Below, one piece after another: positions 16,296 through 25,082 of a stretch of 64,000 nt of DNA. This DNA is from Solirubrobacter ginsenosidimutans (GTDB lineage: Bacteria; Actinomycetota; Thermoleophilia; Solirubrobacterales; Solirubrobacteraceae), in NCBI RefSeq assembly GCF_027587205.1, contig NZ_JAPDOD010000039.1, positions 18,939 through 82,938 of the forward strand, written 5' to 3'. The notes beneath the pieces were generated by a model. The model ran no database searches. It was not told where the DNA came from and worked only from the letters and a program-made list of their open reading frames with translations. Every line of letters starts with the position of its first letter. Position 1 is the first letter of the stretch. A program made the position numbers and the translations under genes.

Positions 16296-16400
16296 GGACA
16301 GAGTATTTCGCCTCCGGCGATCGCGCCTGGCAGTGACGTGGCGCGACACCGCGCCGGCGTTCGGCGCGCTCGCCTCCGGCGACGTTACAAAAAGGAGGGT

Positions 16401-16431
16401 GACCCGCCGCGCTGGTCAGGCGCGACGGGTC
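16401..16431 (-). terminator. hairpin with downstream T-run upstream of the TrpB2 gene
   Basis: Arms 16401-16412 and 16420-16431 pair over 12 bp with one imperfect position, around the 7-base loop 16413-16419. On the minus strand the hairpin is followed by seven bases and then TTTTT (16393-16389). It could work as a transcription terminator or attenuator for anything transcribed toward the TrpB2 gene. The gap between stem and T-run weakens the call. Confidence 0.45.
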
Positions 16432-16700
16432 TAAGGCTCATGAACGGCCAGCAGGCGTCGGGGAGAGAAAGGAACTGCCCAGGGCCGGAGCGGAGGGAAC
16501 GAGGAGAATCCTTGCAACCGAACCTTGGCGGGACCTTGAGGCAACCTTGCGATCTCATAAGGAACGCAGAGCATGTCGATTCGAGCAGTCCTTAAAGGAC
16601 TGAGCCGCCGCGTTGGTCAGACGCGACGGCTCTAAGGTGCTGGCCGGCCGGCGGACGTCGGGGGGAGAGAAAGGGCGCCCTGGGGCCGGTGCGGGGAGAG
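16401..16700. repeat. two imperfect copies of a structured ~95-bp unit in a gene-free stretch
   Basis: Copy A (16401-16497) and copy B (16602-16697) share, in the same order and spacing: a 12-bp hairpin with identical loop TGGTCAG, then TCTAAGG, then a GGCCxGC segment, GTCGGGGxGAGAGAAAGG and a GCCCxGGGGCCGG-like segment. Between them are four CCTTG words and a 15-base inverted repeat at 16587-16601. The whole gene-free stretch 16296-16840 holds this, two copies of a 13-bp palindrome, and no credible coding frame. It may be a tandem leader RNA or two small RNAs; the strand is not settled. Confidence 0.65.
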
Positions 16701-16840
16701 AGAGGGGCCCGTCCGTGGGCCTCATGGTGTCCATTCGGGAACGATGTGGATACTTCCACGCCAAAGCAAGCGTCGGCATACGGCGAACCTGTCAGCAATG
16801 GTGTGGTCAGCCGCACCCCCCGCCCTACTACGGTACGCGC

Positions 16841-17608
16841 GTGACCGTCACGGAAGATGCGCCGGTGGGAGCGCGGCACCAGCCACGTGCGGCACCCGGG
16901 CGCTCGGCGGCCTGGTGGTGGCTCGTGGCGGCGTGCGCGGCGATCCTCGTCGTGGTCGCGGCGACGCTCGCGGTCTGGTGGGCGGCGTCACGCGAGACGC
17001 GCACGACCAGCTATCGCGTGCTCGGCGACCTCGCCGGCGTCCGGCTCGACCTCGGGGACGCCGACGTCGAGATCGACGGCGGCGCGACCGCGGTGGAAGT
17101 GCGGCGGGTCGACCGCTTCGCGTACGGCGCCCCCTCGGTCGAGCGCCGGTCGGTGTCCGAGGACGGCACGCTGAGCATCAGCTCGCGCTGTCCGGACCAG
17201 GTCCTCGGCTCCTGCCGCGCCTCCTACCGGCTGGCCGTCCCCGACAACGTGCCGCTCGACATCCGGACTTCGGGCGGCTCCGTCAACGTCACCGGCGTGC
17301 GCGCCTCGGTCTCGATCTCCACCGGAGCGGGGCCGATCACCGCCAGCGGCTTCTGCGGCTTCCTGCTGCGCGCGAACTCCGACGCCGGCGACGTGCGCGC
17401 GCTCTCGGAGTGCTCCGCCGACCGACTCGAGCTGCGCTCGCGCGCCGGCGACGTGCGCGCGGTCGTGCCGTCGGGGCGGTACCAGGTCGACGCCGAGAGC
17501 GAGACCGGCACGGTCCGCATCCGCGGCATCACCAACGCGCCGGACGCGCCGTTTCAGATCCAGGCGCTGAGCACGAGCGGGGACGTGTCGGTCGAGGCCG
17601 CCCGGTGA
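16841..17608 (+). CDS. membrane-anchored DUF4097-like beta-helix/adhesin-type protein
   Basis: GTG at 16841 gives a 255-residue protein. A signal anchor occupies about residues 25-47 (WWWLVAACAAILVVV). The rest is extracellular and built of short repeated beta-strands (IRTSGGSVNVTG, ISTGAGPITASG, LRSRAGDVRAVV, STSGDVSVEAA), the pattern of DUF4097/putative adhesin domains. The start codon lies only a few bases downstream of a TACGGT-type -10 element, suggesting a leaderless message. Its stop overlaps the start of the histidine kinase (GTGA), so it is probably part of a sensing operon, perhaps as an envelope-stress reporter. Function is inferred. Confidence 0.75.
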   Translation: MTVTEDAPVGARHQPRAAPGRSAAWWWLVAACAAILVVVAATLAVWWAASRETRTTSYRVLGDLAGVRLDLGDADVEIDGGATAVEVRRVDRFAYGAPSVERRSVSEDGTLSISSRCPDQVLGSCRASYRLAVPDNVPLDIRTSGGSVNVTGVRASVSISTGAGPITASGFCGFLLRANSDAGDVRALSECSADRLELRSRAGDVRAVVPSGRYQVDAESETGTVRIRGITNAPDAPFQIQALSTSGDVSVEAAR

Positions 17609-19137
17609 CCGCCGCCATCGACCTCTCCCCGCACCTGCGCGCCGCGCGCCGCGCGCTGCTGTACCTCGTCGTCGGGTTGGGCCAGGGCCTGACCTACCTG
17701 CTGGTCATCGGCGGCGGCCTCGTCGTCGGCGTCGTGCTCGTGCCGCTGTGGGTCGGGCTGCCGATCCTCGCCGGCACCGCCCGCCTCACCTGGCGGCTGG
17801 CCGAGGGGGAGCGCCGGCAGGCCAACCGACTGCTCGAGACGCATCTCCCGCCGGTCGAGCCGGTCCGCGGCCGCGGCGTCCGTGCGCAGCTCGGCAACCG
17901 GATCTTCTGGCGCGCCGCCGGGATGCTGCTGCTCAAGCTCCCGGTCGCGCTCGTTGGCCTGGCGATCGCGGGTCTGCCGGTCGTCCTCGCGATCGCGATG
18001 GCCGGCCTGGGGGTGAGCGGCCTCGCCGGTGACGACGGGCGCCTCGTCGGCCCGTGGTCGCTCGGCCCGGCGCTCGGCATCGCGCTCTGCCTGCTCGCGC
18101 TGCCGGCCGCGATCGTCTCGATCGCCGCGCTCGAGGGCGTCGGCGCCGCGCTGCGCTCGCTCGTGCGGCGGCTGCTGCGCTCGCGGGTCGCGGAGGGTGG
18201 TCCCGTGCGCGAGATGCTCGCCGAGCGGCTCGGGGACCGCTCGCTCAACATCGCCTATTGGCTGCCCGAGCGCGAGATCTTCGTCGACGACGCCGGCCGC
18301 CCGGTCACGCTGCCCGACCCGGGCTCCGGCCGCGCCTGGACGGCGGTCGACCGCGGCGGCGTGCGCCTGGCCGCGATCGTCCACGACGCCGAGCTCGACG
18401 CGACCCCCGAGCTCGTCACCGCCGCGGCCAGCGCCGCCGCGCTGGCGATCGACAACGAACGCCTGAAGGCCGAGCTGCGCGCGCGGGTGGAGGAGCTGCG
18501 GGTGTCGCGGCTGCGCATCGTCGAGGCCGCCGACGACGCCCGCCGCCGGATCGAGCGCGACCTGCACGACGGCGCGCAGCAGCAGCTCGTCTCGCTCGCA
18601 CTGGACCTGCGCATGCTCAAGGCGCGCCTGAGCGACTCCGGCCTCTCGACCACCGTCGACCAGATCGGCGAGAAGCTCGCGATCGCGCTCGCGGAGTTGC
18701 GCGAGTTCGCCCGCGGCATCCACCCCGCGTTCCTGTCCGAGCGGGGGGTCGGCGCGGCGGTCGACGCCCTGGTCGCGCGGGCGCCGTTGAACGTCGAGGC
18801 CAAGGTGGACCTCCACGAGCGCCTCCCCGCGCCGGTCGAGGCCGCCGCCTACTTCGTGATCGCGGAGGGTCTGACGAACGTCGTCCGCTACGCCGAGACC
18901 CGCAACGCGTGGGTGGAGGTGCGGCGTGAGGGCGGCGAGGTCGTCGTCGTGGTCGCCGACGACGGCAAGGGCGGCGCGATCAGCGAGGGCGGCACCGGGT
19001 TGCGCGGGCTGATCGAGCGCCTCGCGGTGCTCGACGGCCGCCTCGACGTCACCAGCCCACCCGGCCAAGGCACCCGCTTGGAGGCCCACATCCCGTGCGA
19101 ACCCGGCTCACTCGTCTCCGAGGCGGCGCGCAAATGA
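17605..19137 (+). CDS. membrane sensor histidine kinase, NarL/LiaS class
   Basis: The 510-residue kinase starts with GTG overlapping the previous stop. Residues about 15-60 and 105-180 are strongly hydrophobic (several spans, the so-called putative sensor domain). Residues 290-315 form a coiled coil leading to the HisKA_3 motif ERDLHDGAQQQL with phospho-acceptor H321. The HATPase domain follows with VIAEGLTNVVRYA and GDDGKGG-type VADDGKGGAISEGGTGLRGL. No response regulator gene is adjacent, so the partner is elsewhere. It lies between an adhesin-like protein and a sugar-binding lipoprotein, all overlapping, which hints at a sensory complex. Confidence 0.92.
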   Translation: MTAAIDLSPHLRAARRALLYLVVGLGQGLTYLLVIGGGLVVGVVLVPLWVGLPILAGTARLTWRLAEGERRQANRLLETHLPPVEPVRGRGVRAQLGNRIFWRAAGMLLLKLPVALVGLAIAGLPVVLAIAMAGLGVSGLAGDDGRLVGPWSLGPALGIALCLLALPAAIVSIAALEGVGAALRSLVRRLLRSRVAEGGPVREMLAERLGDRSLNIAYWLPEREIFVDDAGRPVTLPDPGSGRAWTAVDRGGVRLAAIVHDAELDATPELVTAAASAAALAIDNERLKAELRARVEELRVSRLRIVEAADDARRRIERDLHDGAQQQLVSLALDLRMLKARLSDSGLSTTVDQIGEKLAIALAELREFARGIHPAFLSERGVGAAVDALVARAPLNVEAKVDLHERLPAPVEAAAYFVIAEGLTNVVRYAETRNAWVEVRREGGEVVVVVADDGKGGAISEGGTGLRGLIERLAVLDGRLDVTSPPGQGTRLEAHIPCEPGSLVSEAARK

Positions 19138-20168
19138 CCGCCCGCGTCTCGCTCCTGTTCGCGCTGCTCGTCCTCGTCGCCGGCTGCGGGCGGGTCACGA
19201 ACGTCCGCGAGCGCGACCTCCTGGTGCGCGGCAACGCCACGGCCGCCGCACGCGAAGCACCCGACCGCCAGACCCGCGGCGTGCGCATCGCCACCGCGCG
19301 GATCGTCTTCATCACCCACGGCCAGGCCTCCGACGAGTTCTGGAAGGTCGTCCAGCGCGGGGAGGAGGAGGCCCACAAGCAGAGTGGCGCCGCGGTCTCC
19401 TACCGCTCGCCGGACTCGTTCTCGATCGAGCGCATGCGCCGCTACATCGACCTCGCCGTCGCCGATCATCCCGACGGGATGGTCATCTCGCTCCCGGATG
19501 CCAAGGCGCTGTCCCCGTCGATCAAGGCCGCGGTCAAGGCGGGCATCCCCGTGATCACGATCAACTCAGGCAGCGACGAGTTCAAGAAGCTCGGCGTGCT
19601 CGCCCATGTCGGCCAGGACGAGTACGAGGCGGGCGTGGAGGCGGGTCGCCGGATGGGCAAGGCGGGCGTCAAGCACGCGCTGTGCGTCAACCAGGAGAAC
19701 GGCAACACCGGCCTGGATCAGCGTTGCCGCGGACTCGGCGACGGCCTCGCCAAGACCGGCGGCACGATGAAGCCGCTGCCCGTCCCGCTCCAAAACGCGA
19801 CGGCCGCGCAGACGCGGATGGCCGAGGCGCTGGCGAGCGGGCCGGTCGACGGTGTCGTCACGCTCGGCCCGGGCGGCGCCAAGCCCGCGCTCGACGCCGT
19901 CCGCGCCAGCGGCCTGGAGTCGAAGGTGACCCTCGCGACGTTCGACCTCTCCCCCGACGTGCTCGCCGCGGTCCGCGACGGCAAGATGCTCTTCGCCGTC
20001 GACCAGCAGCCGTACCTGCAGGGCTACCTGCCGGTGATGCTGCTCGCCGAGAAGGTGCGCTACGGCGTGTTCCCGGCCGAGGGCGAGCTGATCCCGACCG
20101 GCCCGAAGTTCGTGACCAAGGCCGATGCGGCCGACGTGATCCGGCTCTCGGCCGAGGGCGTCCGCTGA
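19134..20168 (+). CDS. sugar-binding lipoprotein (periplasmic binding protein type 1)
   Basis: ATG 19134 overlaps the kinase stop (ATGA). The 344-residue product has a lipoprotein signal with lipobox LVAGC, then a type-1 periplasmic binding fold (residues 55-335): FITHGQASDEFWKVV, GIPVITINSGSDEFKKLG, VCVNQEN-like HALCVNQENGN, and VDQQPYLQGYLPVMLL. This fold binds ribose/galactose-like sugars or autoinducer-like ligands. There is no permease or ATPase gene next to it, so with the adjacent kinase it is more likely a ligand sensor than a transporter component. That pairing is inference. Confidence 0.88.
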   Translation: MTARVSLLFALLVLVAGCGRVTNVRERDLLVRGNATAAAREAPDRQTRGVRIATARIVFITHGQASDEFWKVVQRGEEEAHKQSGAAVSYRSPDSFSIERMRRYIDLAVADHPDGMVISLPDAKALSPSIKAAVKAGIPVITINSGSDEFKKLGVLAHVGQDEYEAGVEAGRRMGKAGVKHALCVNQENGNTGLDQRCRGLGDGLAKTGGTMKPLPVPLQNATAAQTRMAEALASGPVDGVVTLGPGGAKPALDAVRASGLESKVTLATFDLSPDVLAAVRDGKMLFAVDQQPYLQGYLPVMLLAEKVRYGVFPAEGELIPTGPKFVTKADAADVIRLSAEGVR

Positions 20169-20171
20169 ACT

Positions 20172-20212
20172 TAAACCCCACCTAAGGGGCCAGACCCCTT
20201 AGGTGGGGTTTA
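20172..20212. repeat. palindromic repeat between convergent genes (perfect 18-bp arms)
   Basis: Arms 20172-20189 and 20195-20212 are perfect complements around loop CCAGA. Family core CCTAAGGGG...CCCCTTAGG. It fills the space between two convergent genes and includes the TAA stop of the ROK regulator (20212-20210 on the minus strand). It could terminate transcription from both sides. Confidence 0.9.
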
Positions 20213-21445
20213 GGAAACGGCGGCGCGGCGCTCGCGCGAGAAGAGCTGCGAGCGGGCCTCGCGCAACCCCATCGCCAACGCGCCTTCCAGCGCCGCCCGC
20301 TCGGCGAGGATCGAGGTCTCGATCCGCGTCGGGAGCGGCAGCAGCCGGCCGACCGTCGCCCGCACCGCCGGCAACAGATCCGCCGCGCCACCGATGCGCC
20401 CGCCGAGGACGACGAGCTCGGGGTCGATCACGGCGCAGACGGTGGCGATCGCCAGGCCGATGCGCTGCGCGGCGTTCTCGATCACCTGCGTGGCGGCGGT
20501 GTCGCCGCCTTGGGCCGCTTCGAAGACCTCGCGGGCGGAGTCCGCCGACCCGCCCGCCTCGCGGTAGGCGGTGAGGATGCCCTCGGCGCCAATCTCGTCC
20601 TCGAGGCCGCCGAGCTTGCGGTGGTGCGCGTCGAACGGGTCGCGCGCCAGCGGCAGATAGCCGATCTCGCCCGCGGCGCCGTGGAAGCCGCGGAAGAGCT
20701 CGTCCTGGATGACGATCCCCATGCCGACGCCGGCGCCGATGGAGATCACGACGAAGGTCGAGACGCCGCCCGCGAGCCCGCGCCACTTCTCGCCGACCGC
20801 GGCCATGTTGATGTCGTTGTCGACCAGCACGGGGACGTTGAAGCGGCTCTCCAGCGTCGCCAGCGAGTCGAACTCGCCGGTCGCGCTCACGTGCCACGCC
20901 AAGGAGGTCACCCGGCGGGTCTCCGGATCGACGACGCCCGGCGTCGAGACGCCCATCGCCAACAGGTCGCCGTGGCGGCCGCTGAGCTCGCGGTCGATCT
21001 GGCGGACGGCGCCGGTGATCTGCTCCTCGACCGCGCGCGGGCCTCCGCGCGAGGTCTCGAGCTCGAGCTCGCGCAGCGCGCCGCCGTAGATGTCGACCGC
21101 CGCGACGCGCAGGCGGGTGGAGCCGATGTCGATCCCGACCACGAACCCGGCGGCGGAGTTGACCGTGAACGCCAGCGGCGTGCGCCCGCGGCGGCCCGGG
21201 CGCTCGCCCGCGGTCTGGACGAGCTGGGACTGCACGAGCCGCTCGACGACGGCCGACACCGTCGGCTTGGAGATGTTGGTGCGCTCGGCGATCTCGGGCC
21301 GCGTGATCGGGCCCTCGCGGAAGATCGTCTCGAGGATGGCCTGCTCGCTGAGCTCGCGCAGCAGGTTCGGTCGCGGGCTCTCGCGCGGTAGGGACTCACT
21401 CCTGGACAGGGGAGGGAGGTTACCTATTTCAACTGGCTTGACCAA
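20210..21445 (-). CDS. ROK-family transcriptional regulator
   Basis: The product is up to 411 residues. An N-terminal winged helix-turn-helix (ILETIFREGPITRPEIAERT, then SKPTVSAVVERL) is followed by a sugar-kinase-like ROK domain: GIDIGSTRLRVAAVDI, GVSTPGVVDPETRRV, LVDNDINMAAVGE and SIGAGVGMGIV. The CxCGxxGC zinc motif found in many ROK proteins is absent, as expected of a regulator that no longer phosphorylates sugar. It is divergent from the GH2 gene and probably controls the amino-sugar locus downstream. The TTG start at 21445 is the longest possibility; the real start could be somewhat inside. Its stop codon lies within a palindromic repeat. Confidence 0.9.
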   Translation of the reverse strand: MVKPVEIGNLPPLSRSESLPRESPRPNLLRELSEQAILETIFREGPITRPEIAERTNISKPTVSAVVERLVQSQLVQTAGERPGRRGRTPLAFTVNSAAGFVVGIDIGSTRLRVAAVDIYGGALRELELETSRGGPRAVEEQITGAVRQIDRELSGRHGDLLAMGVSTPGVVDPETRRVTSLAWHVSATGEFDSLATLESRFNVPVLVDNDINMAAVGEKWRGLAGGVSTFVVISIGAGVGMGIVIQDELFRGFHGAAGEIGYLPLARDPFDAHHRKLGGLEDEIGAEGILTAYREAGGSADSAREVFEAAQGGDTAATQVIENAAQRIGLAIATVCAVIDPELVVLGGRIGGAADLLPAVRATVGRLLPLPTRIETSILAERAALEGALAMGLREARSQLFSRERRAAVS

Positions 21446-21466
21446 GGGGCGCGGAAGCTATAGCGT
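21438..21466 (+). promoter_or_regulatory. predicted promoter of the GH2 gene
   Basis: TTGACC at 21438-21443 and TAGCGT at 21461-21466 are separated by 17 bases, a good fit to a housekeeping -35/-10 pair. It lies in the gap between the divergent ROK regulator and the GH2 gene. Transcription would begin near the shared TTAGGAAAGG element. Confidence 0.5.
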
Positions 21467-21470
21467 GCCG

Positions 21471-21492
21471 TTTTGTTAGGAAAGGCTACGAA
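21471..21492 (+). promoter_or_regulatory. shared TTAGGAAAGG element before the GH2 start
   Basis: This 22-base stretch matches 19 of 22 bases of the stretch at 25083-25104, just before the SIS gene start. Its AGGAAAGG part serves as the ribosome-binding site, but the match extends on both sides (TTTxGTT and ACGAA). It may also be a half-site for the ROK regulator encoded divergently; this is inference. Confidence 0.4.
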
Positions 21493-24400
21493 TGAATGAC
21501 TTCGTCGCCGAGGGTGCAAAGAGGAAACGCGGGGCTGGTCGCCCGCATCAGATCCACGAAAGGAACTCCGTGCCCGGATCAAGATTCCGTGCGCGCGCTC
21601 TCACCGCGGTGGCCGTGGCCACCGGGTGTGCTTGCGCGATCCTCACACCGGCCGCGATGGGCGACATGACGGACCTCGCCCCGAACTGGCAGGTCTCAAG
21701 CAGCGTCTCGGTCACCGACACCGGGGGTGGCCTGTCGCAGGCCGGGTTCGACACCACCGCCTGGCTGAAGGTCAAGACCAACGACGCCAACGCCGTCGGC
21801 TCCGAAGTCGCGGCCGAGATCCAGAACGTCGCCGCCGACTCCCAGTGCGGCGACAACAACATCTTCTTCGGCGAGAACATCACCGCGTGCCAAGGCGCAC
21901 AGCCCGGGGCGCACGACGCTCCTCTCGCCGCTTCGCGCTACGCGGTGCCGTGGTGGTTCCGCACCGAGTTCACGCCCGACCTGAAGGCCGGCCAGAGCGC
22001 CGAGCTCCAGATCCGCGGGATCATGGGCAAGGCCGACCTGTGGGTCAACGGCACGCAGGTCTCCACGCAGGCCGTGCTCCAGGGCTCAGAGCCCGAGTAC
22101 GACTTCGACATCACGAGCCTGATCAAGCCGGGCGCCAACGCGATCGCGCTCAAGCTCTACGCGAACAACCCGGGCGCGATGCTCAACCAGGACTTCAACG
22201 ACTGGACGCAGGCCGCGCGCGACCAGAACACGGGCCTGAAGTACCCGGTCCGCCTGCACGTCTCCAACACGCTCGCGCTGAGCGACGCGCACGTCAATCA
22301 GGCCAACGCCGACGATCTCTCCAGCACCGACCTGACGCTCAAGGGCACGGTCAAGAACACCTCCGCGAGCGCCCAGACGGGTGACGTCGACGCGACGATC
22401 ACCGACCCCAACGGGGCGAACCCGATCAACGTCCACCAGACGGTCAGCCTGGCCGCGGGCGAGAGCAAGACGGTCACGTTCGACCCGGTCCACATCGCCA
22501 ACCCGAAGCTCTGGTGGCCGTACCAGATGGGCGACCAGCCGCTCTACAAGTTCACGATGAAGACGTCGCAGACCGGGGTCACGAGTGACACGGCCGCGCG
22601 CACGTTCGGCATCCGCACGATCAAGACGTTCCTCTCCGCCAAGGGCACCAAGGCCTACAACGGCTCGCGCTGGTTCTCCATCAACGGCAAGCCGTTCGTC
22701 TTCCGCGGCGGCGGAATGATGGACTCCGACATGTTCCTGCGCTTCTCCAAGACGCGCCTGGACCATGAGGTCAGCCTGATCAAGGCGATGGGGCTCAACG
22801 GCCTGCGCCTCGAGGGCGACGACCAGCCGGACGTCTTCTACGACGAGATGGACAAGCAGGGCCTGCTCGTCTACGGCGGCTTCCTGTGCTGCAACTACTG
22901 GGAAGAGCCGAACAGCTGGACGGCCAAGGACCTCGACGTCAACTACAACACGGCGCTCACGCTCGGCCGCCAGCAGCGCAACCACCCCAGCGTGATCTTC
23001 TACAGCTGGAGTGACAACACGCCTGGCGCGGCGCAGGAGCAGGGCGTCATCAAGGGCATGAAGGACGCCGACTTCGACATCCCGCTGACGGCTTCGGCGG
23101 AGTACAAGTCGACGACGACGCTCGGCCCGTCGGGCATGAAGGAAGGCCCGTACAACTGGTTCCCGCCGAGCTACACGTACAGCCTGAACTGCTCGGGCTC
23201 GACCGGCGCCAACCCGTGCACCAGCGGCTCGTTCGTCAACCGCGGCGGCGCCTGGGGCTTCGAGACCGAGGCCAGCCCGGGCTCGACCGTGCCGACGCTC
23301 GACTCGCTCAATCGCTTCATGCCGGCGGCGGCGCAGCAGCAGATGGTCACCTCGCCCAACCTGCGCCTCTTCAACTCCGGTCGCGGCGGCCAGGACAGCG
23401 GCACGAGCTACTCGTCCTTCCAGCACATCGGCGTGCAGGCGACGGCGATCTGCCGCCGCTACGGCACCTGGACGGCCACGCCGGTCACGTGCCCGACGAA
23501 CCCGCCCGGCGCGACCGGCCTCTACGCCAACAGCCCGAACATCACCGACTTCGTCAAGAAGGGCATCGCCCTCAACTACGAGTCGGTCCGGGCCCAGTTC
23601 GAGTCCTACATCGACCACTCCACGCGGACGGACTCGCCGTCCACCGGCATCGTCTATTGGATGATGAACAAGCCGATGCCGAGCTTGTTGTGGAACCTGT
23701 ACAACCACGACTACGACCAGGCCGGCCCGTACTTCGGGGCCAAGAAGGCCAACACGCCGCTGCACGTCTACTACTCCTACGCGGCGCCGGAGTCAGACCC
23801 CGGCAACCGGATGGTCAACGTCGCCAACCTCACCGGCTCGACGCAGGCCGGCCTGACGGTCAACGCCCGCACCTACGACATGACGGGCAAGCTCCTGGAC
23901 TCCAAGGACGCCTGGAACATCACCCTCCCGAGCCAGGGCGTGATGAACCAGCTCTTCCAGATCCCGAACCCGACGCTGCCCGACGTCAACGGCGTCCCGC
24001 AGAAGACGTACTTCCTCGAGCTGCAGCTCAAGCGCGGGAAGACGGTCGTGGACCGCAACGTGTACTGGCTGTCGACGGTCAACGACGTTCCGGCCTACAC
24101 CGGCAACGCCTACCCGAACCTGACCACCTACGGCGACCTGCGCAACCTGCAGACGCCGCAGCAGGACCCGATCAACGGCCTGCTCTCGAAGACCACGCTG
24201 GCGGCCTGCGCCACCACGCACGCCCAGTCCGGGCTGCCGGACGGCCAGGACACGGCGACCGACGTCCGCCTCACCAACCAGTCGAGCACGGTGGCCTTCC
24301 TCGCCCGCGTCGACGTCCGCAAGGGCTCAGGCACCACGCCCGCCACGGGTGACAACCAGCTGCGCCCGGCCAACTACTCCGACAACTACGTGACGCTGTG

Positions 24401-25025
24401 GCCCGGCCAGTCGCAGACGATCACCGAGACCTACAAGGCCTCGGATCTCGGCGGCAGCGGCTCGGTGGTCAGCGTGACCGGCCACAACGTCGACACGTTC
24501 AACATCGCCTCCAACGCCGGCTGCAGCCCGCAGTCGGGCGTCGAGGACCTCGGACTCGCCGACGGCGACGTGCCGCTCGGCGGCGCGACCCCCGGCCAGG
24601 CCAACACGCCTGAGGCGATGGCGGCGGCCAGGGCGGCCGTGGTCGTCGGCAAGCGCACCGACGTCGACGGCTCCGCCGGCGGCACGGTCCCGGCGACGCT
24701 GGCGCTCACGGTCAGCGGGCCGGCGACGTTCGGGGCGTTCACGCCCGGCGTCGCGAAGGACTACACCGCGACGACGTTGGCCAACGTCATCTCGACGGCG
24801 GGCGACGCGGCGCTGACGGTGTCCGATCCAGGCCACCTGATGAACGGCACGTTCTCCCTGCCCGATCCGCTGCAGGTGCTGTTCTCGAAGTCCACCTGGT
24901 CGGCGCCGGTCTCCAACGACGCGGTGACGATCACGTTCAAGCAGCACATCAACGCGAACGACGCGCTGCGCACCGGCGCGTACAGCAAGACGCTGACGTT
25001 CACGCTGTCCACGACGACGCCCTAA
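21492..25025 (+). CDS. secreted GH2 enzyme, exo-beta-D-glucosaminidase-like
   Basis: The 1177-residue protein has a signal peptide (residues about 26-56) after a 25-residue leader; a GTG at 21570 with its own AAAGGAA site is an equally good start. A GH2 jelly-roll, Ig-like domains and a TIM barrel follow. The catalytic acid region NHPSVIFYSWSDN (D508) and the nucleophile region GGAWGFETEASPG (E593) align with Asp469 and Glu541 of Amycolatopsis CsxA, an enzyme releasing glucosamine from chitosan ends. Residues about 1063-1177 form a separate domain shared with two other secreted proteins here, ending YSKTLTFTLSTTTP. Chitosan activity is inferred from these motifs and from the neighbouring genes. 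Confidence 0.85.
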   Translation: MNDFVAEGAKRKRGAGRPHQIHERNSVPGSRFRARALTAVAVATGCACAILTPAAMGDMTDLAPNWQVSSSVSVTDTGGGLSQAGFDTTAWLKVKTNDANAVGSEVAAEIQNVAADSQCGDNNIFFGENITACQGAQPGAHDAPLAASRYAVPWWFRTEFTPDLKAGQSAELQIRGIMGKADLWVNGTQVSTQAVLQGSEPEYDFDITSLIKPGANAIALKLYANNPGAMLNQDFNDWTQAARDQNTGLKYPVRLHVSNTLALSDAHVNQANADDLSSTDLTLKGTVKNTSASAQTGDVDATITDPNGANPINVHQTVSLAAGESKTVTFDPVHIANPKLWWPYQMGDQPLYKFTMKTSQTGVTSDTAARTFGIRTIKTFLSAKGTKAYNGSRWFSINGKPFVFRGGGMMDSDMFLRFSKTRLDHEVSLIKAMGLNGLRLEGDDQPDVFYDEMDKQGLLVYGGFLCCNYWEEPNSWTAKDLDVNYNTALTLGRQQRNHPSVIFYSWSDNTPGAAQEQGVIKGMKDADFDIPLTASAEYKSTTTLGPSGMKEGPYNWFPPSYTYSLNCSGSTGANPCTSGSFVNRGGAWGFETEASPGSTVPTLDSLNRFMPAAAQQQMVTSPNLRLFNSGRGGQDSGTSYSSFQHIGVQATAICRRYGTWTATPVTCPTNPPGATGLYANSPNITDFVKKGIALNYESVRAQFESYIDHSTRTDSPSTGIVYWMMNKPMPSLLWNLYNHDYDQAGPYFGAKKANTPLHVYYSYAAPESDPGNRMVNVANLTGSTQAGLTVNARTYDMTGKLLDSKDAWNITLPSQGVMNQLFQIPNPTLPDVNGVPQKTYFLELQLKRGKTVVDRNVYWLSTVNDVPAYTGNAYPNLTTYGDLRNLQTPQQDPINGLLSKTTLAACATTHAQSGLPDGQDTATDVRLTNQSSTVAFLARVDVRKGSGTTPATGDNQLRPANYSDNYVTLWPGQSQTITETYKASDLGGSGSVVSVTGHNVDTFNIASNAGCSPQSGVEDLGLADGDVPLGGATPGQANTPEAMAAARAAVVVGKRTDVDGSAGGTVPATLALTVSGPATFGAFTPGVAKDYTATTLANVISTAGDAALTVSDPGHLMNGTFSLPDPLQVLFSKSTWSAPVSNDAVTITFKQHINANDALRTGAYSKTLTFTLSTTTP

Positions 25026-25037
25026 GAGGGGTCTCCG

Positions 25038-25072
25038 CCCGGAGGGCGCGCGCGGTCAGCGCGCCCTCCGGG
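25038..25072 (+). terminator. hairpin after the GH2 gene
   Basis: Perfect 14-bp arms at 25038-25051 and 25059-25072 with a 7-base loop, 13 bases after the GH2 stop and followed by TCGCCTCTTGTTT. A likely intrinsic terminator or 3' stabiliser that reduces read-through into the SIS gene. Confidence 0.75.
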
Positions 25073-25082
25073 TCGCCTCTTG

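Noticed and set aside
16296..16840. T-box or tRNA-like element upstream of the TrpB2-like gene
   Set aside because: No GGTGGNACCGCG-type antiterminator on either strand and no cloverleaf with CCA-type acceptor; the TCTAAGG similarity to tRNA D-arms is superficial.
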